The translations under genes and the position numbers were made by a program. A stretch of DNA of 64,000 bases from Parasphingopyxis marina. Its GTDB lineage: Bacteria; Pseudomonadota; Alphaproteobacteria; Sphingomonadales; Sphingomonadaceae. Where the stretch lies: assembly GCF_014237875.1 (NCBI RefSeq), contig NZ_JACJVJ010000002.1, forward strand, positions 897,300 to 961,299, given 5' to 3'. Below the pieces are notes generated by a model. The model saw only the letters and a program-made list of their open reading frames with translations, had not been told where the DNA came from and searched no databases. This document shows positions 34,187 through 42,191 of the stretch, piece by piece. How positions within the stretch are numbered: the first letter of the stretch is position 1; each line of letters starts with the position of its first letter.

Positions 34187-36304
34187 ATGAGGGTATTTGC
34201 GGGGATTTGTTTGGGATTGGCGCTGGCTGCCTGTGCGAACAGCGGCAGCGATGACGGCGTCGATACCGCGCGCCTGCTCGCGGCAAACGAAACGCCCGGA
34301 GAGTGGCTATCGGTCGGTCGCACCTATGACGAGCAGCGCTACAGCCCGCTCGATGCGATCAACCGCGACAATGTTTCCGAACTCGGCCTTGCCTGGTTTG
34401 CCGATCTCGATACCGCACGCGGGCAGGAAGCGACGCCGCTGATGATCGACGGCGTGCTCTATGTGTCGACCGCCTGGTCGATGGTGAAGGCCTATGACGC
34501 GCGCAGCGGCGAGCTGCTCTGGTCCTACGATCCCGAGGTACCGCGCGAACGCGTCGTCATGGCCTGTTGCGACGCGGTCAATCGCGGCGTTGCGGCTTGG
34601 GGCAACCGGCTTTTCGTCGGCACGCTCGACGGACGGCTGGTGGCGCTTGACCGTGCGACCGGCGAAGAAGCCTGGAGCGTCGTTACCGTCGATCAGGAGC
34701 AGCCCTATACGATCACCGGCGCGCCGCGGATCATCGACGGCAAGGTCATCATCGGCAATGGCGGCGCCGAATATGGCGTGCGCGGTTATGTTACCGCCTA
34801 TGACGCGGACAATGGCGAGCAGCTCTGGCGTTTCTACACGGTGCCGGACAATCCCGCGAACGGCGAGCAGCCGGAATATCTGCAAGCCGCGGCTGAAACC
34901 TGGCACGGCGAATGGTGGGAGCTGGGCGGCGGCGGCACCGTCTGGGATTCGATGGCCTACGACCCCGAGCTCGATCTGCTGTATATCGGCGTCGGCAACG
35001 GATCGCCGTGGAACCAGGCTTATCGCTCACCCGCGCCCGAGGGCGAGGACGTCAACAACGACAATCTCTATCTCTCCTCGATCGTGGCGATCCGCCCGGA
35101 CACCGGTGAATATGTCTGGCATTTCCAGGAAACGCCGGGCGAGACATGGGACTTTACCGCAACCCAGCACATGATCCTCGCCGATCTCGAAATCGATGGC
35201 GAAACGCGGCATGTGCTGATGCAGGCGCCGAAAAACGGCTTCTTCTACGTTATCGACCGCGAGACCGGCGAATTCATTTCGGCCAATAATTATGTGCCGA
35301 TGAACTGGGCAACCGGCGTCGACCCCGAAACCGGCCGGCCGATCGAAAATCCCGAGGCGCGCTACGACCGGACCGGCCTGCCGTTCCTCTCCATGCCCGG
35401 CGCAGGCGGAGCGCATAATTGGCACCCGATGGCCTATGACCCCAATAGCGGGCTCGTCTTCATTCCTGCCGCCGAAGCGGCCTTCCCTTATTTCCCGGAA
35501 GCCGACTGGCTGCCCGCGGTGCTCGGCTTTAATGTCGGCATCGACATGGCGGCGGGCGCGATGCCCGCCGATGCGGGTGCCCGTGCCGGCGCGATGGCGG
35601 CAACGCGCGGCGCGCTGATCGCCTGGGATCCGGTGGCGCAGGAAGAGCGGTGGCGGGTCCAGTATCAGGGCCCGTGGAATGGCGGCGTGCTGGCGACGGG
35701 GGGCGGGCTCGTCTTCCAGGGCTCGGCGGCCGGTAATTTTGCAGCGTTCAGCACCGAAGATGGATCGGAACTCTGGTCGATGCCGGTACAGACCGGCGTC
35801 GTCGCGGCGCCGATGACCTATGAGATTGACGGCGAACAATATGTCGCCGTGCTTGCGGGATGGGGCGGCGTCTGGTCGATGGCGCCCGGTCTGCTGGCCA
35901 GCACCTCCGGCGTACTGCCCAATATCAGCCGGCTCCTCGTCTTCAAGATCGGCGGCACCGCAGAACTGCCGGATGCAGCGGATTATCCGCAGCTGGCGCT
36001 GGATCCGCCCCCGCAGCGCGGCACGCCGGAACAGATCGCCGAAGGCGGCTATCTGTTCGGTCGCTATTGTGGCGCCTGCCATGGCGATGCCGCGATCGCC
36101 GGCACGATCGTTCCCGATCTTCGCCGCTCGGGCACGCTCGAAAATAGCGAAAGCTGGAATGCGGTGGTGATGGACGGTGCCCTCGCATCGCGCGGGATGG
36201 TATCGTTCAGCCCGGTGCTGAGCGCCGAACAGGCGCAGGCAATCCGGCATTATGTGATCGCGCGCGCGCATCAGGACCGCGATCTCGAAGCCGCAGGCGG
36301 TTGA
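34187..36304 (+). CDS. Quinohaemoprotein (PQQ, cytochrome c) alcohol dehydrogenase, predicted lipoprotein
   Basis: 705-residue periplasmic enzyme that oxidises an alcohol with PQQ and passes electrons to its own haem. The N-terminus MRVFAGICLGLALAACANSG is a lipoprotein signal with the lipobox LAAC. The eight-bladed propeller has the vicinal Cys pair in MACCDAV and the active-site Asp in GETWDFTATQ. No second Asp follows, so calcium and not a lanthanide is expected. The C-terminal cytochrome c domain has CGACH at 628 and a Met ligand near 671. PQQ synthesis genes are not in the window. Confidence 0.9.
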   Translation: MRVFAGICLGLALAACANSGSDDGVDTARLLAANETPGEWLSVGRTYDEQRYSPLDAINRDNVSELGLAWFADLDTARGQEATPLMIDGVLYVSTAWSMVKAYDARSGELLWSYDPEVPRERVVMACCDAVNRGVAAWGNRLFVGTLDGRLVALDRATGEEAWSVVTVDQEQPYTITGAPRIIDGKVIIGNGGAEYGVRGYVTAYDADNGEQLWRFYTVPDNPANGEQPEYLQAAAETWHGEWWELGGGGTVWDSMAYDPELDLLYIGVGNGSPWNQAYRSPAPEGEDVNNDNLYLSSIVAIRPDTGEYVWHFQETPGETWDFTATQHMILADLEIDGETRHVLMQAPKNGFFYVIDRETGEFISANNYVPMNWATGVDPETGRPIENPEARYDRTGLPFLSMPGAGGAHNWHPMAYDPNSGLVFIPAAEAAFPYFPEADWLPAVLGFNVGIDMAAGAMPADAGARAGAMAATRGALIAWDPVAQEERWRVQYQGPWNGGVLATGGGLVFQGSAAGNFAAFSTEDGSELWSMPVQTGVVAAPMTYEIDGEQYVAVLAGWGGVWSMAPGLLASTSGVLPNISRLLVFKIGGTAELPDAADYPQLALDPPPQRGTPEQIAEGGYLFGRYCGACHGDAAIAGTIVPDLRRSGTLENSESWNAVVMDGALASRGMVSFSPVLSAEQAQAIRHYVIARAHQDRDLEAAGG

Positions 36305-36342
36305 CGAATCAAGAATGACGCGGCTTTTGCCGGTCTGTTATA

Positions 36343-36352
36343 GGTTATAACC
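36343..36352. promoter_or_regulatory. 10-bp palindrome ahead of the aldehyde dehydrogenase gene
   Basis: GGTTATAACC lies in the 82-base gap between the quinohaemoprotein and aldehyde dehydrogenase genes, 34 bases before the latter. It could be a small operator or chance; no clear promoter boxes flank it. Confidence 0.25.
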
Positions 36353-36386
36353 AAGTTTTGAAGCGACTCACGGAGAGGAAAGTCCC

Positions 36387-37895
36387 ATGAACGAGATGAC
36401 CAACATCATGGCCCAGCCCGAATATTCGGGCGAGGCGAAAAAGGCGCTCGAGCGCAAGCCGCAGCTTTTCATCAACGGCGATTGGGTCGATTCCACGCAT
36501 GAAGCGACGCTGGCCGTCATCGATCCGTCGAACGGCAAGGAAGTGTCGCGCTTTGTCGATGCTTCGGATGCCGATGTCGATAAAGCCGTCGCCGCCGCGC
36601 GCACGGCTTTTGACGACGGCCGTTGGACCGGGCTGATGCCGATCGCACGTGAGACGATGATCCATGCGCTGGCCAACCAGATATCCGAGCGCGGCCATCT
36701 GTTCGCCGAACTCGAGGCCATCGACAACGGCAAACCGATGACCATCGCCGGTGAGCTCGACGTGCCGGCAGCCGCCGGCATGCTTCACTATATGGCGGGC
36801 TGGGCTACGAAGGTCGGCGGCAACTGCATCGATCCGATGGCCGCCCCGTCGGGTGCCTTCCACGCTTATGTCCGGCAGGAACCGGTTGGCGTTGCCGCCC
36901 AGATCGTGCCGTGGAACTTCCCGCTGCTGATGGCCTGCCTCAAGATCGCACCGGCACTCGCCGCAGGCTGCACGGTGATCCTGAAACCGGCCGAGCAGAC
37001 CTCGCTGACCGCGCTTTTGCTGGCCGATATGGTGCAGGCTGCGGGCTTCCCGCCGGGTGTCATTAACATCGTCACCGGCAACGGTCACACCGCCGGCGAC
37101 CGGCTGGTCAAGCATCCCGACGTCGACAAGGTCGCCTTCACCGGTTCGACCGAAATCGGCAAGGTTATCAACAAGAACGCGACCGACTCGCTGAAAAATG
37201 TGACGCTGGAACTCGGCGGCAAATCGCCAGTCGTGGTTCTGCCGGACGTGGATGTCGAGAAGACCTCTGGCGGCGCGGCCAACGCGATCTTCTTCAATGC
37301 CGGGCAGGTCTGCGTCGCCGGTTCCCGCCTCTATGCGCACAAGGATATTTTCGACCAGCTCGTCGAGGGTGTGGCGAATGCAGCGCAAAAATGGAGGGTC
37401 GGGCCGTCGCTCGCACCCGATTCCCAGATGGGACCGCTGGTTTCCGACGAACAGCACAAGCGGGTGATGGACTATATCGACCAGGGCAAAAAGGCCGGGG
37501 CATCGATCGCAACAGGCGGCGAAGCGCTTGGCCCGAACGGCTATTATGTCAGCCCGACGGTGATGGTCGATGTCAATCCGGACATGACGGTGGTGAAGGA
37601 GGAAATTTTCGGACCCGTCGTCGTCGCCCAGCGGTTCGACGATCTCGACGAGGTCGCCCGCCAGGCGAACGATACGCCTTTCGGCCTTGCCGCCTCGGTC
37701 TGGACCCGCGACGTCTCCGCCATGCACCATCTCGCTGCCAAGCTGAAAGCCGGCACCGTTTGGGGCAATTGCCACATGGTCATCGATCCGGCGCTGCCCT
37801 TCGGCGGTTTCAAACAGTCCGGCCTTGGCCGTGAACAGGGCCGCGAAGGTGTTGAAGCCTATATGGAAACCAAGTCGGTCATTATCGCGCTCTAA
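36387..37895 (+). CDS. NAD(P)-dependent aldehyde dehydrogenase
   Basis: 502-residue ALDH. Visible landmarks: IVPWNFPLLMAC near 170 (cofactor site), FTGSTEIGK near 250, catalytic Glu in LELGGKSP near 274, nucleophile Cys in FNAGQVCVAGS near 308, and the C-terminal LPFGGFKQSGLGRE. It fits the general betaine/phenylacetaldehyde/coniferyl-aldehyde group. The periplasmic alcohol dehydrogenase upstream makes aldehydes, so the two may act in sequence. A strong hairpin terminator follows its stop. Confidence 0.9.
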   Translation: MNEMTNIMAQPEYSGEAKKALERKPQLFINGDWVDSTHEATLAVIDPSNGKEVSRFVDASDADVDKAVAAARTAFDDGRWTGLMPIARETMIHALANQISERGHLFAELEAIDNGKPMTIAGELDVPAAAGMLHYMAGWATKVGGNCIDPMAAPSGAFHAYVRQEPVGVAAQIVPWNFPLLMACLKIAPALAAGCTVILKPAEQTSLTALLLADMVQAAGFPPGVINIVTGNGHTAGDRLVKHPDVDKVAFTGSTEIGKVINKNATDSLKNVTLELGGKSPVVVLPDVDVEKTSGGAANAIFFNAGQVCVAGSRLYAHKDIFDQLVEGVANAAQKWRVGPSLAPDSQMGPLVSDEQHKRVMDYIDQGKKAGASIATGGEALGPNGYYVSPTVMVDVNPDMTVVKEEIFGPVVVAQRFDDLDEVARQANDTPFGLAASVWTRDVSAMHHLAAKLKAGTVWGNCHMVIDPALPFGGFKQSGLGREQGREGVEAYMETKSVIIAL

Positions 37896-37909
37896 CTTGT
37901 AAACGATAC

Positions 37910-37939
37910 CGCCCCGGCCATCGTGCCGGGGCGATTTTC
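37910..37939 (+). terminator. Intrinsic terminator after the aldehyde dehydrogenase gene
   Basis: A 9-bp stem CGCCCCGGC / GCCGGGGCG with a 6-base loop is followed by ATTTTC. It ends the GST-to-ALDH unit only 10 bases ahead of the next start codon, so transcription of the next genes must depend on read-through, or on a promoter inside the ALDH gene. Confidence 0.75.
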
Positions 37940-37949
37940 TGGAAGACCC

Positions 37950-38816
37950 ATGGATATTTCCAAGCTCAAGGCGATCGACGTTCATGTCCACGCCGAAGTC
38001 TCGTGCCACGATCCGGAAGACCCGGTGATGGGCGAGTTTTTCGACGCGGCATCGGCCTATTTCAAGGCGCCGCGCGAACGGCCGAAAATGCCCGAGATCA
38101 TCGAGCTGTATCGCGAAGAGCAGATCGCCTTTTGCATGTTCACCGTCGATGCAGAGACCGGCATGGGCGCGAAACGGGTGTCCAACTACGAGATCGCCGA
38201 ATTGGCCGCCGACAATCTCGACATCATGATCCCTTTCGCCTCTATCGATCCGCACAAGGGCAAATATGGCGCCCGCGAAGCGCGGGACCTGGTCGAGAAT
38301 TACGGCGTGAAAGGCTTTAAGTTCCACGGCATCGCGCAAAACGCGCACCCGGCGGATCGCATGGCCTATCCGATCTACGAAGTGATCAACGAATATAAAT
38401 TGCCCGTGATCTTCCACACCGGCCATTCGGGCATGGGCACGGGAATGCGCGGCGGCGGCGGCATGCGCCTGAAATATGGCCGGCCGATGCTGATCGACGA
38501 TGTCGCGGTCGATTTTCCCGACATGAAAATCATCCTCGCCCATCCCAGCTGGCCCTGGGTGGACGAGAGCCTGTCGATGGCGCTCCACAAGGAGAATGTC
38601 TTCATCGACCTGTCCGGCTGGAGCCCCAAATATTTCATGCCTCAGATTATCCAGTACGCGAACACGCAGTTGAAGCATAAGATGATGTTCGGCAGCGATT
38701 TCCCGCTCATCCATCCGATGAAATGGCTGAAGGCCGCGCAGGAAGTGGGCTTCAAGGAAGAGGTGCTGCCGCTGATCATGAAGGACAACGCGGCGCGCGT
38801 TCTGGGCCTTTCATGA
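37950..38816 (+). CDS. Amidohydrolase family 2 protein (ACMSD-like, HxH type)
   Basis: 288-residue TIM-barrel metal enzyme with the canonical first-strand motif DVHVH, a second His in LPVIFHTGHSG, ILAHPSWPW, and the Asp in MMFGSDFPLIHP. It is clearly distinct from the three Glu-type LigW-like proteins in the window. Decarboxylases, hydratases and lactonases all occur in this branch, so the reaction is open. The start is the ATG at 37950, just after the terminator hairpin. It overlaps the SDR gene by 4 bases. Confidence 0.83.
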   Translation: MDISKLKAIDVHVHAEVSCHDPEDPVMGEFFDAASAYFKAPRERPKMPEIIELYREEQIAFCMFTVDAETGMGAKRVSNYEIAELAADNLDIMIPFASIDPHKGKYGAREARDLVENYGVKGFKFHGIAQNAHPADRMAYPIYEVINEYKLPVIFHTGHSGMGTGMRGGGGMRLKYGRPMLIDDVAVDFPDMKIILAHPSWPWVDESLSMALHKENVFIDLSGWSPKYFMPQIIQYANTQLKHKMMFGSDFPLIHPMKWLKAAQEVGFKEEVLPLIMKDNAARVLGLS

Positions 38817-39571
38817 GCGATTCTTCCCGGTTCGAAGGCAAGCATATAGCTGTTACCGGCGCCTCCAGCGGCATCGGGCTCGTCACCGCTCAGATGCTCG
38901 CCAGCCGCGGCGCGAGGGTTTCGATGTTCGCCCGGCGCAAGGACGTGCTCGACGAAGAGGTCGCCGGTATCGGCGATCACGCTGCCGGCTTTGCCGCCGA
39001 CGTCGGTGACAAGAACCAGCTCGAGGGGGCGCTCGATGCCGCCGCTAGTCATTTCGGGCCCATCGAAGCCCTGTTCGCCAATGCCGGGCTGACGGGCGGC
39101 TTCACGCCGGCTGTCGAGTTCCCGGCCGACGCCTTCGAGGAAACGATCCGGGTTAATCTGATCAGCGTTTTCTGGGCGATCCAGAAGGTGCTGCCGCCAA
39201 TGATCGCGGCGAAAAGGGGCGCGATCCTCGTCACCGGCAGCATGGGATCGAAGCGTGGCATGGCGATGAACCCGGCCTATGTCGCTTCCAAACACGGCGT
39301 GCTGGGCCTCACCCGCGCGATCGCGGTGGAAATGGCCCCGCATAATGTGCGCGCCAACTGCATCATTCCCGGTTTCATTCGTACCGAGGCGCTCGACCGC
39401 ATCCCCCCTGAACAGAAGGGCAAGATCGACGCGCGCATTCCGCAGGGGCGGATGGGGTCGCCGGAAGAGCTGGCCGAGGTCGCGGCCTTCCTGCTGTCGG
39501 ACGCTGCCAGCCACGTCACCGGGCAAGACTGGGCGGTCGATGGCGGCGTGCTCGAATCCCTGGAAGTCTGA
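38813..39571 (+). CDS. Short-chain dehydrogenase/reductase, classical type
   Basis: 252-residue FabG-like SDR. TGASSGIG (about 15-22) binds the cofactor, NAGL is near 88, catalytic Ser in VTGSMGS, and YVASK gives the Tyr-Lys pair near 158. The C-terminus GQDWAVDGGV is typical. ARRKD after strand 2 suggests NADP(H) preference. It differs from the longer LigD-like SDRs elsewhere in the window. The ATG overlaps the amidohydrolase stop. Substrate unknown. Confidence 0.88.
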   Translation: MSDSSRFEGKHIAVTGASSGIGLVTAQMLASRGARVSMFARRKDVLDEEVAGIGDHAAGFAADVGDKNQLEGALDAAASHFGPIEALFANAGLTGGFTPAVEFPADAFEETIRVNLISVFWAIQKVLPPMIAAKRGAILVTGSMGSKRGMAMNPAYVASKHGVLGLTRAIAVEMAPHNVRANCIIPGFIRTEALDRIPPEQKGKIDARIPQGRMGSPEELAEVAAFLLSDAASHVTGQDWAVDGGVLESLEV

Positions 39572-39592
39572 AGCCAATACGGGAGAGGAAGT

Positions 39593-40438
39593 ATGGCAAC
39601 GGCGGTTGAGAAGACGCGAACGATCGAAGCGGACGTCAACTATGTCGCGGCGATGGATTCCATGCCCTATTTCTACGCCAAGGATCATGAGCGCGACAAT
39701 CTCGATCTCGAAACCCATCGCGTGTCCATCATCGATACGCGCGATGCCGAAGACCGGCCGCAGATCGAACGCGATGGCTTCGAACTGGTCGATCATGAAA
39801 GCGCCGTCGGCGATTTCAACGATCCCGAGGAAGTGGCCGAAACCTACACCGCCGAGATCGAAAAACTGATCCGCGAAAAAATGGGTGCCGATCACGTCGT
39901 CGTCACCAAAGGCGGCGTGCTGCGCTTTTCTCAGAAAACGCCGCGCCCCGATCTCGTCAATTCGATGCCCGCGGGCTTTGCCCATATCGATTATTCGCGC
40001 GCCAGTTTCGACGAGTTCGCCGTCCGGCATCTGGCCGATCACCCGGACAAGGACGCCCTGCTTGCCGGGGGCTATGCCGCCTATAATATCTGGCGCGTCC
40101 TCTCGCCGCCGCCGCAGGACATGCCGCTCACCGTCTGCGCCGCGCCGTCCATGGCCGATAGCGACCGACTGGAAGGCGAAGCGCGGATCGACGGACCGGG
40201 TATGACCGAGGCCGACGAAATCCGGTTTGGCTCCTCGCTGATCAAGGCGAACCCCGAACATCGCTGGTACTGGTTCAGCAACATGACGCCCGGCGAAGCT
40301 TTGCTGTTCAAGGCCTTCGACAGCGACCTCGATCGCGTTCAGGGCTGCCCGCATACGGCCTTCGAAAATCCCGATCCCGACGCCAATCCGCGCGCTTCCA
40401 TCGAAACGCGCGCCTATGTCTATTGGAAAGCCCGCTAA
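39593..40438 (+). CDS. CmcJ/NvfI-type oxidoreductase (GA4-desaturase-like)
   Basis: 281-residue protein of a family known mainly from fungi (GA4 desaturase, AsaB, NvfI) and cephamycin CmcJ. The putative iron site is His131-x-Asp133 in FAHIDYS and His254 in CPHTAF, with Arg267 in the conserved RASIETRAYVYW as a likely 2-oxoglutarate contact. RWYWFSNMTPGEALLFKAFDS is also family-typical. The product may be a 2-oxoglutarate-dependent or related oxygenase. Its stop shares one base with the start of a LigF-like GST gene, so the two are made together; a joint reaction on an aryl ether is inference. Confidence 0.72.
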   Translation: MATAVEKTRTIEADVNYVAAMDSMPYFYAKDHERDNLDLETHRVSIIDTRDAEDRPQIERDGFELVDHESAVGDFNDPEEVAETYTAEIEKLIREKMGADHVVVTKGGVLRFSQKTPRPDLVNSMPAGFAHIDYSRASFDEFAVRHLADHPDKDALLAGGYAAYNIWRVLSPPPQDMPLTVCAAPSMADSDRLEGEARIDGPGMTEADEIRFGSSLIKANPEHRWYWFSNMTPGEALLFKAFDSDLDRVQGCPHTAFENPDPDANPRASIETRAYVYWKAR

Positions 40439-41217
40439 TGACCCTGAAATATTACCATGCGGAGCCGCTGGCGAATTCGCTGAAATCGATGATTCCTCTC
40501 AAGGAAAAGGGGCTCGAATATGAGTCCCACTATGTCGATCTGCACCAGTTCGAGCAGCATTCGGATTGGTTCGTCGCGATCAACCCCGAGGGCCAGGTGC
40601 CGGTGCTCGATCATGACGGGACGATCATCACCCACACGACCGTCATCAACGAATATCTCGAAGACGCTTTCCCCAATGACCAGCCGGAATCAGGGCCGCT
40701 GCGCCCGCGCGATCCGGTGGGCGCGGCGCGGATGCGCTACTGGAACAAGTTTGTCGACGAGCAGGTGATGAACTTCGTCTCTATGCATGGCTGGCACCGG
40801 CTGATCCGGGTCGTCACCCAATCGATCGAGGACGACAAGTTCGAGGAACTGATGAGCCACATCCCCCTGCCCGACCAGCAGAAGAAATGGCGCACGGCGC
40901 GATCGGGCTTTTCCGAGGCCGATCTTGCCAACGCCACCGAGAAGATCGTGTACGCGCTCGACAAGATCGAGGCGCATCTGGACGACACTGCCTATCTTGC
41001 CGGCGACGCCTATACGCTCGCGGATATCAACTTCTATTCGCATTGCGGGTTGATGGTGAACCGCATGTTCCCGGACCTGGGTGTCGATGAGAAATATCCC
41101 AATCTCGTGCGCTGGCGCGAGACGATTTCCGACCGGCCTGCCGTGCAGGAAGCGCTCAAAGCCGAGGACCGCACGAAACCGGGCTTGCGTACCTGGAGCG
41201 GAGACGGCAGGGAATAA
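40438..41217 (+). CDS. LigF-like glutathione S-transferase (candidate beta-etherase)
   Basis: 259-residue GST, the closest LigF match in the window (LigF has 257). It keeps ANSLKSMIPLKEKGLEYE, FEQHSDWFVAINPEGQVPVLDHDG, INEYLEDAFP and IPLPDQQKKWRTARSGF, all near-identical to LigF as I recall it. LigF-type enzymes use glutathione to cleave the beta-O-4 ether of C-alpha-oxidised lignin dimers, releasing guaiacol and a glutathionyl ketone. The LigD-like dehydrogenases that make the ketone are at 49144-50996. ATG overlaps the CmcJ-type gene; folD follows after 104 bases. Confidence 0.85.
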   Translation: MTLKYYHAEPLANSLKSMIPLKEKGLEYESHYVDLHQFEQHSDWFVAINPEGQVPVLDHDGTIITHTTVINEYLEDAFPNDQPESGPLRPRDPVGAARMRYWNKFVDEQVMNFVSMHGWHRLIRVVTQSIEDDKFEELMSHIPLPDQQKKWRTARSGFSEADLANATEKIVYALDKIEAHLDDTAYLAGDAYTLADINFYSHCGLMVNRMFPDLGVDEKYPNLVRWRETISDRPAVQEALKAEDRTKPGLRTWSGDGRE

Positions 41218-41225
41218 TTGTAAGC

Positions 41226-41239
41226 AACTATGCATAGTT
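41226..41239. promoter_or_regulatory. 14-bp perfect palindrome before folD
   Basis: AACTATGCATAGTT is fully self-complementary and sits 8 bases after the GST stop and 82 before the folD start. The position suits an operator for a folD promoter, or a weak mRNA processing or termination element. No U-tract follows. Confidence 0.45.
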
Positions 41240-41321
41240 TGCCGTAAAGCCGGTGCCGCCGATTCGCGCGACCGGCTGAAGCCGTCGCCAATTTCCGCGC
41301 CGGCCTGTGGAGAGGTAAGAC

Positions 41322-42191
41322 ATGACTGCGCAGATCATCGACGGGCGCGCGCTGGCTCGTAAGGTACTCGAAGACGTGGGCAAGGGCGCCGCGCAACTGG
41401 CCCGCAGACCGGGTCTTGCCGTGATAATCGCCGGCGACGACCCGGCGAGCCATGTCTATGTCCGCAACAAGGTTCGCCGCGCGGAGGAACTCGGCTTTCT
41501 CACCGAAACGATCCAGTTGCCCGACGATATCGACGAGGGTGCAGTTCTCGACGAGGTCGCCACGCTCAATGCGCGCGACGAGATCGACGGCATTCTCGTC
41601 CAGCTTCCGCTCCCCGAACATGTGAACACGCTGCGGGTTATGGCGGCGGTCGATCCGGCCAAGGATGTCGACGGGTTGCATGCACTCAACGCCGGGCGGC
41701 TGACCCAGGGCAGCGGCGGGCTCATCCCCTGTACGCCCTCGGGCTGCATGAAGTTGATCCAGTCGATCATTCCGGACCTTACCGGCTTTCACGCCGTGGT
41801 CATCGGGTCATCGAATATCGTCGGCAAGCCGATGGCTGCGTTGCTGCTCGAGGCCAAGGCGACGGTTACCCAAACGCATATCCATACGCGCGACACGCGT
41901 TTCATCGCTCGCGGCGCGGACATATTGATCAGCGCGGTCGGCAGGCCTGGCCTCGTCCGGGGCGACTGGATCAAGCCCCGCGCCATCGTCATCGATGTCG
42001 GCACGACCCGCGTGCCCAAGGTCGAGGGCGGATACCGCATTGTCGGCGATGTCGATTTCGAGGAAGCGCGCGATGTCGCGGGCGCGATCACGCCGGTTCC
42101 CGGCGGGGTCGGCCCCATGACCATCGCCTGCCTGATGGAAAATACGCTCAACGCCGCGCTCGTGCGGCAGGGAGAGCTTGTTTCCGCATGA
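41322..42191 (+). CDS. folD: Methylene-tetrahydrofolate dehydrogenase/cyclohydrolase FolD
   Basis: Bifunctional enzyme converting 5,10-methylene- to 10-formyl-tetrahydrofolate with NADP+. 289 residues; catalytic Tyr and Lys in SHVYVRNK near 50, ILVQLPLPEH near 93, DVDGLH near 118, VIGSSNIVGKP near 163 (most members have GRSNIVG) and PVPGGVGPMT near 265. In a sphingomonad lignin locus, folate carries methyl groups from O-demethylation, so this copy may serve catabolism with purU. Whether it is the only folD cannot be known here. It overlaps the esterase gene by 4 bases. Confidence 0.95.
   Translation: MTAQIIDGRALARKVLEDVGKGAAQLARRPGLAVIIAGDDPASHVYVRNKVRRAEELGFLTETIQLPDDIDEGAVLDEVATLNARDEIDGILVQLPLPEHVNTLRVMAAVDPAKDVDGLHALNAGRLTQGSGGLIPCTPSGCMKLIQSIIPDLTGFHAVVIGSSNIVGKPMAALLLEAKATVTQTHIHTRDTRFIARGADILISAVGRPGLVRGDWIKPRAIVIDVGTTRVPKVEGGYRIVGDVDFEEARDVAGAITPVPGGVGPMTIACLMENTLNAALVRQGELVSA

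Noticed and set aside
34187-36304. Lanthanide-dependent (XoxF/ExaF-like) PQQ dehydrogenase
   Set aside because: The active-site segment reads WDFTATQ with no second Asp two residues after the catalytic Asp, and there is a fused cytochrome domain, so it is a calcium-type quinohaemoprotein.
36343-36352. GGTTATAACC and the HxlR repeat as one shared operator
   Set aside because: They have only GTTATA in common and the first lacks the A-run and the 21-bp second copy.
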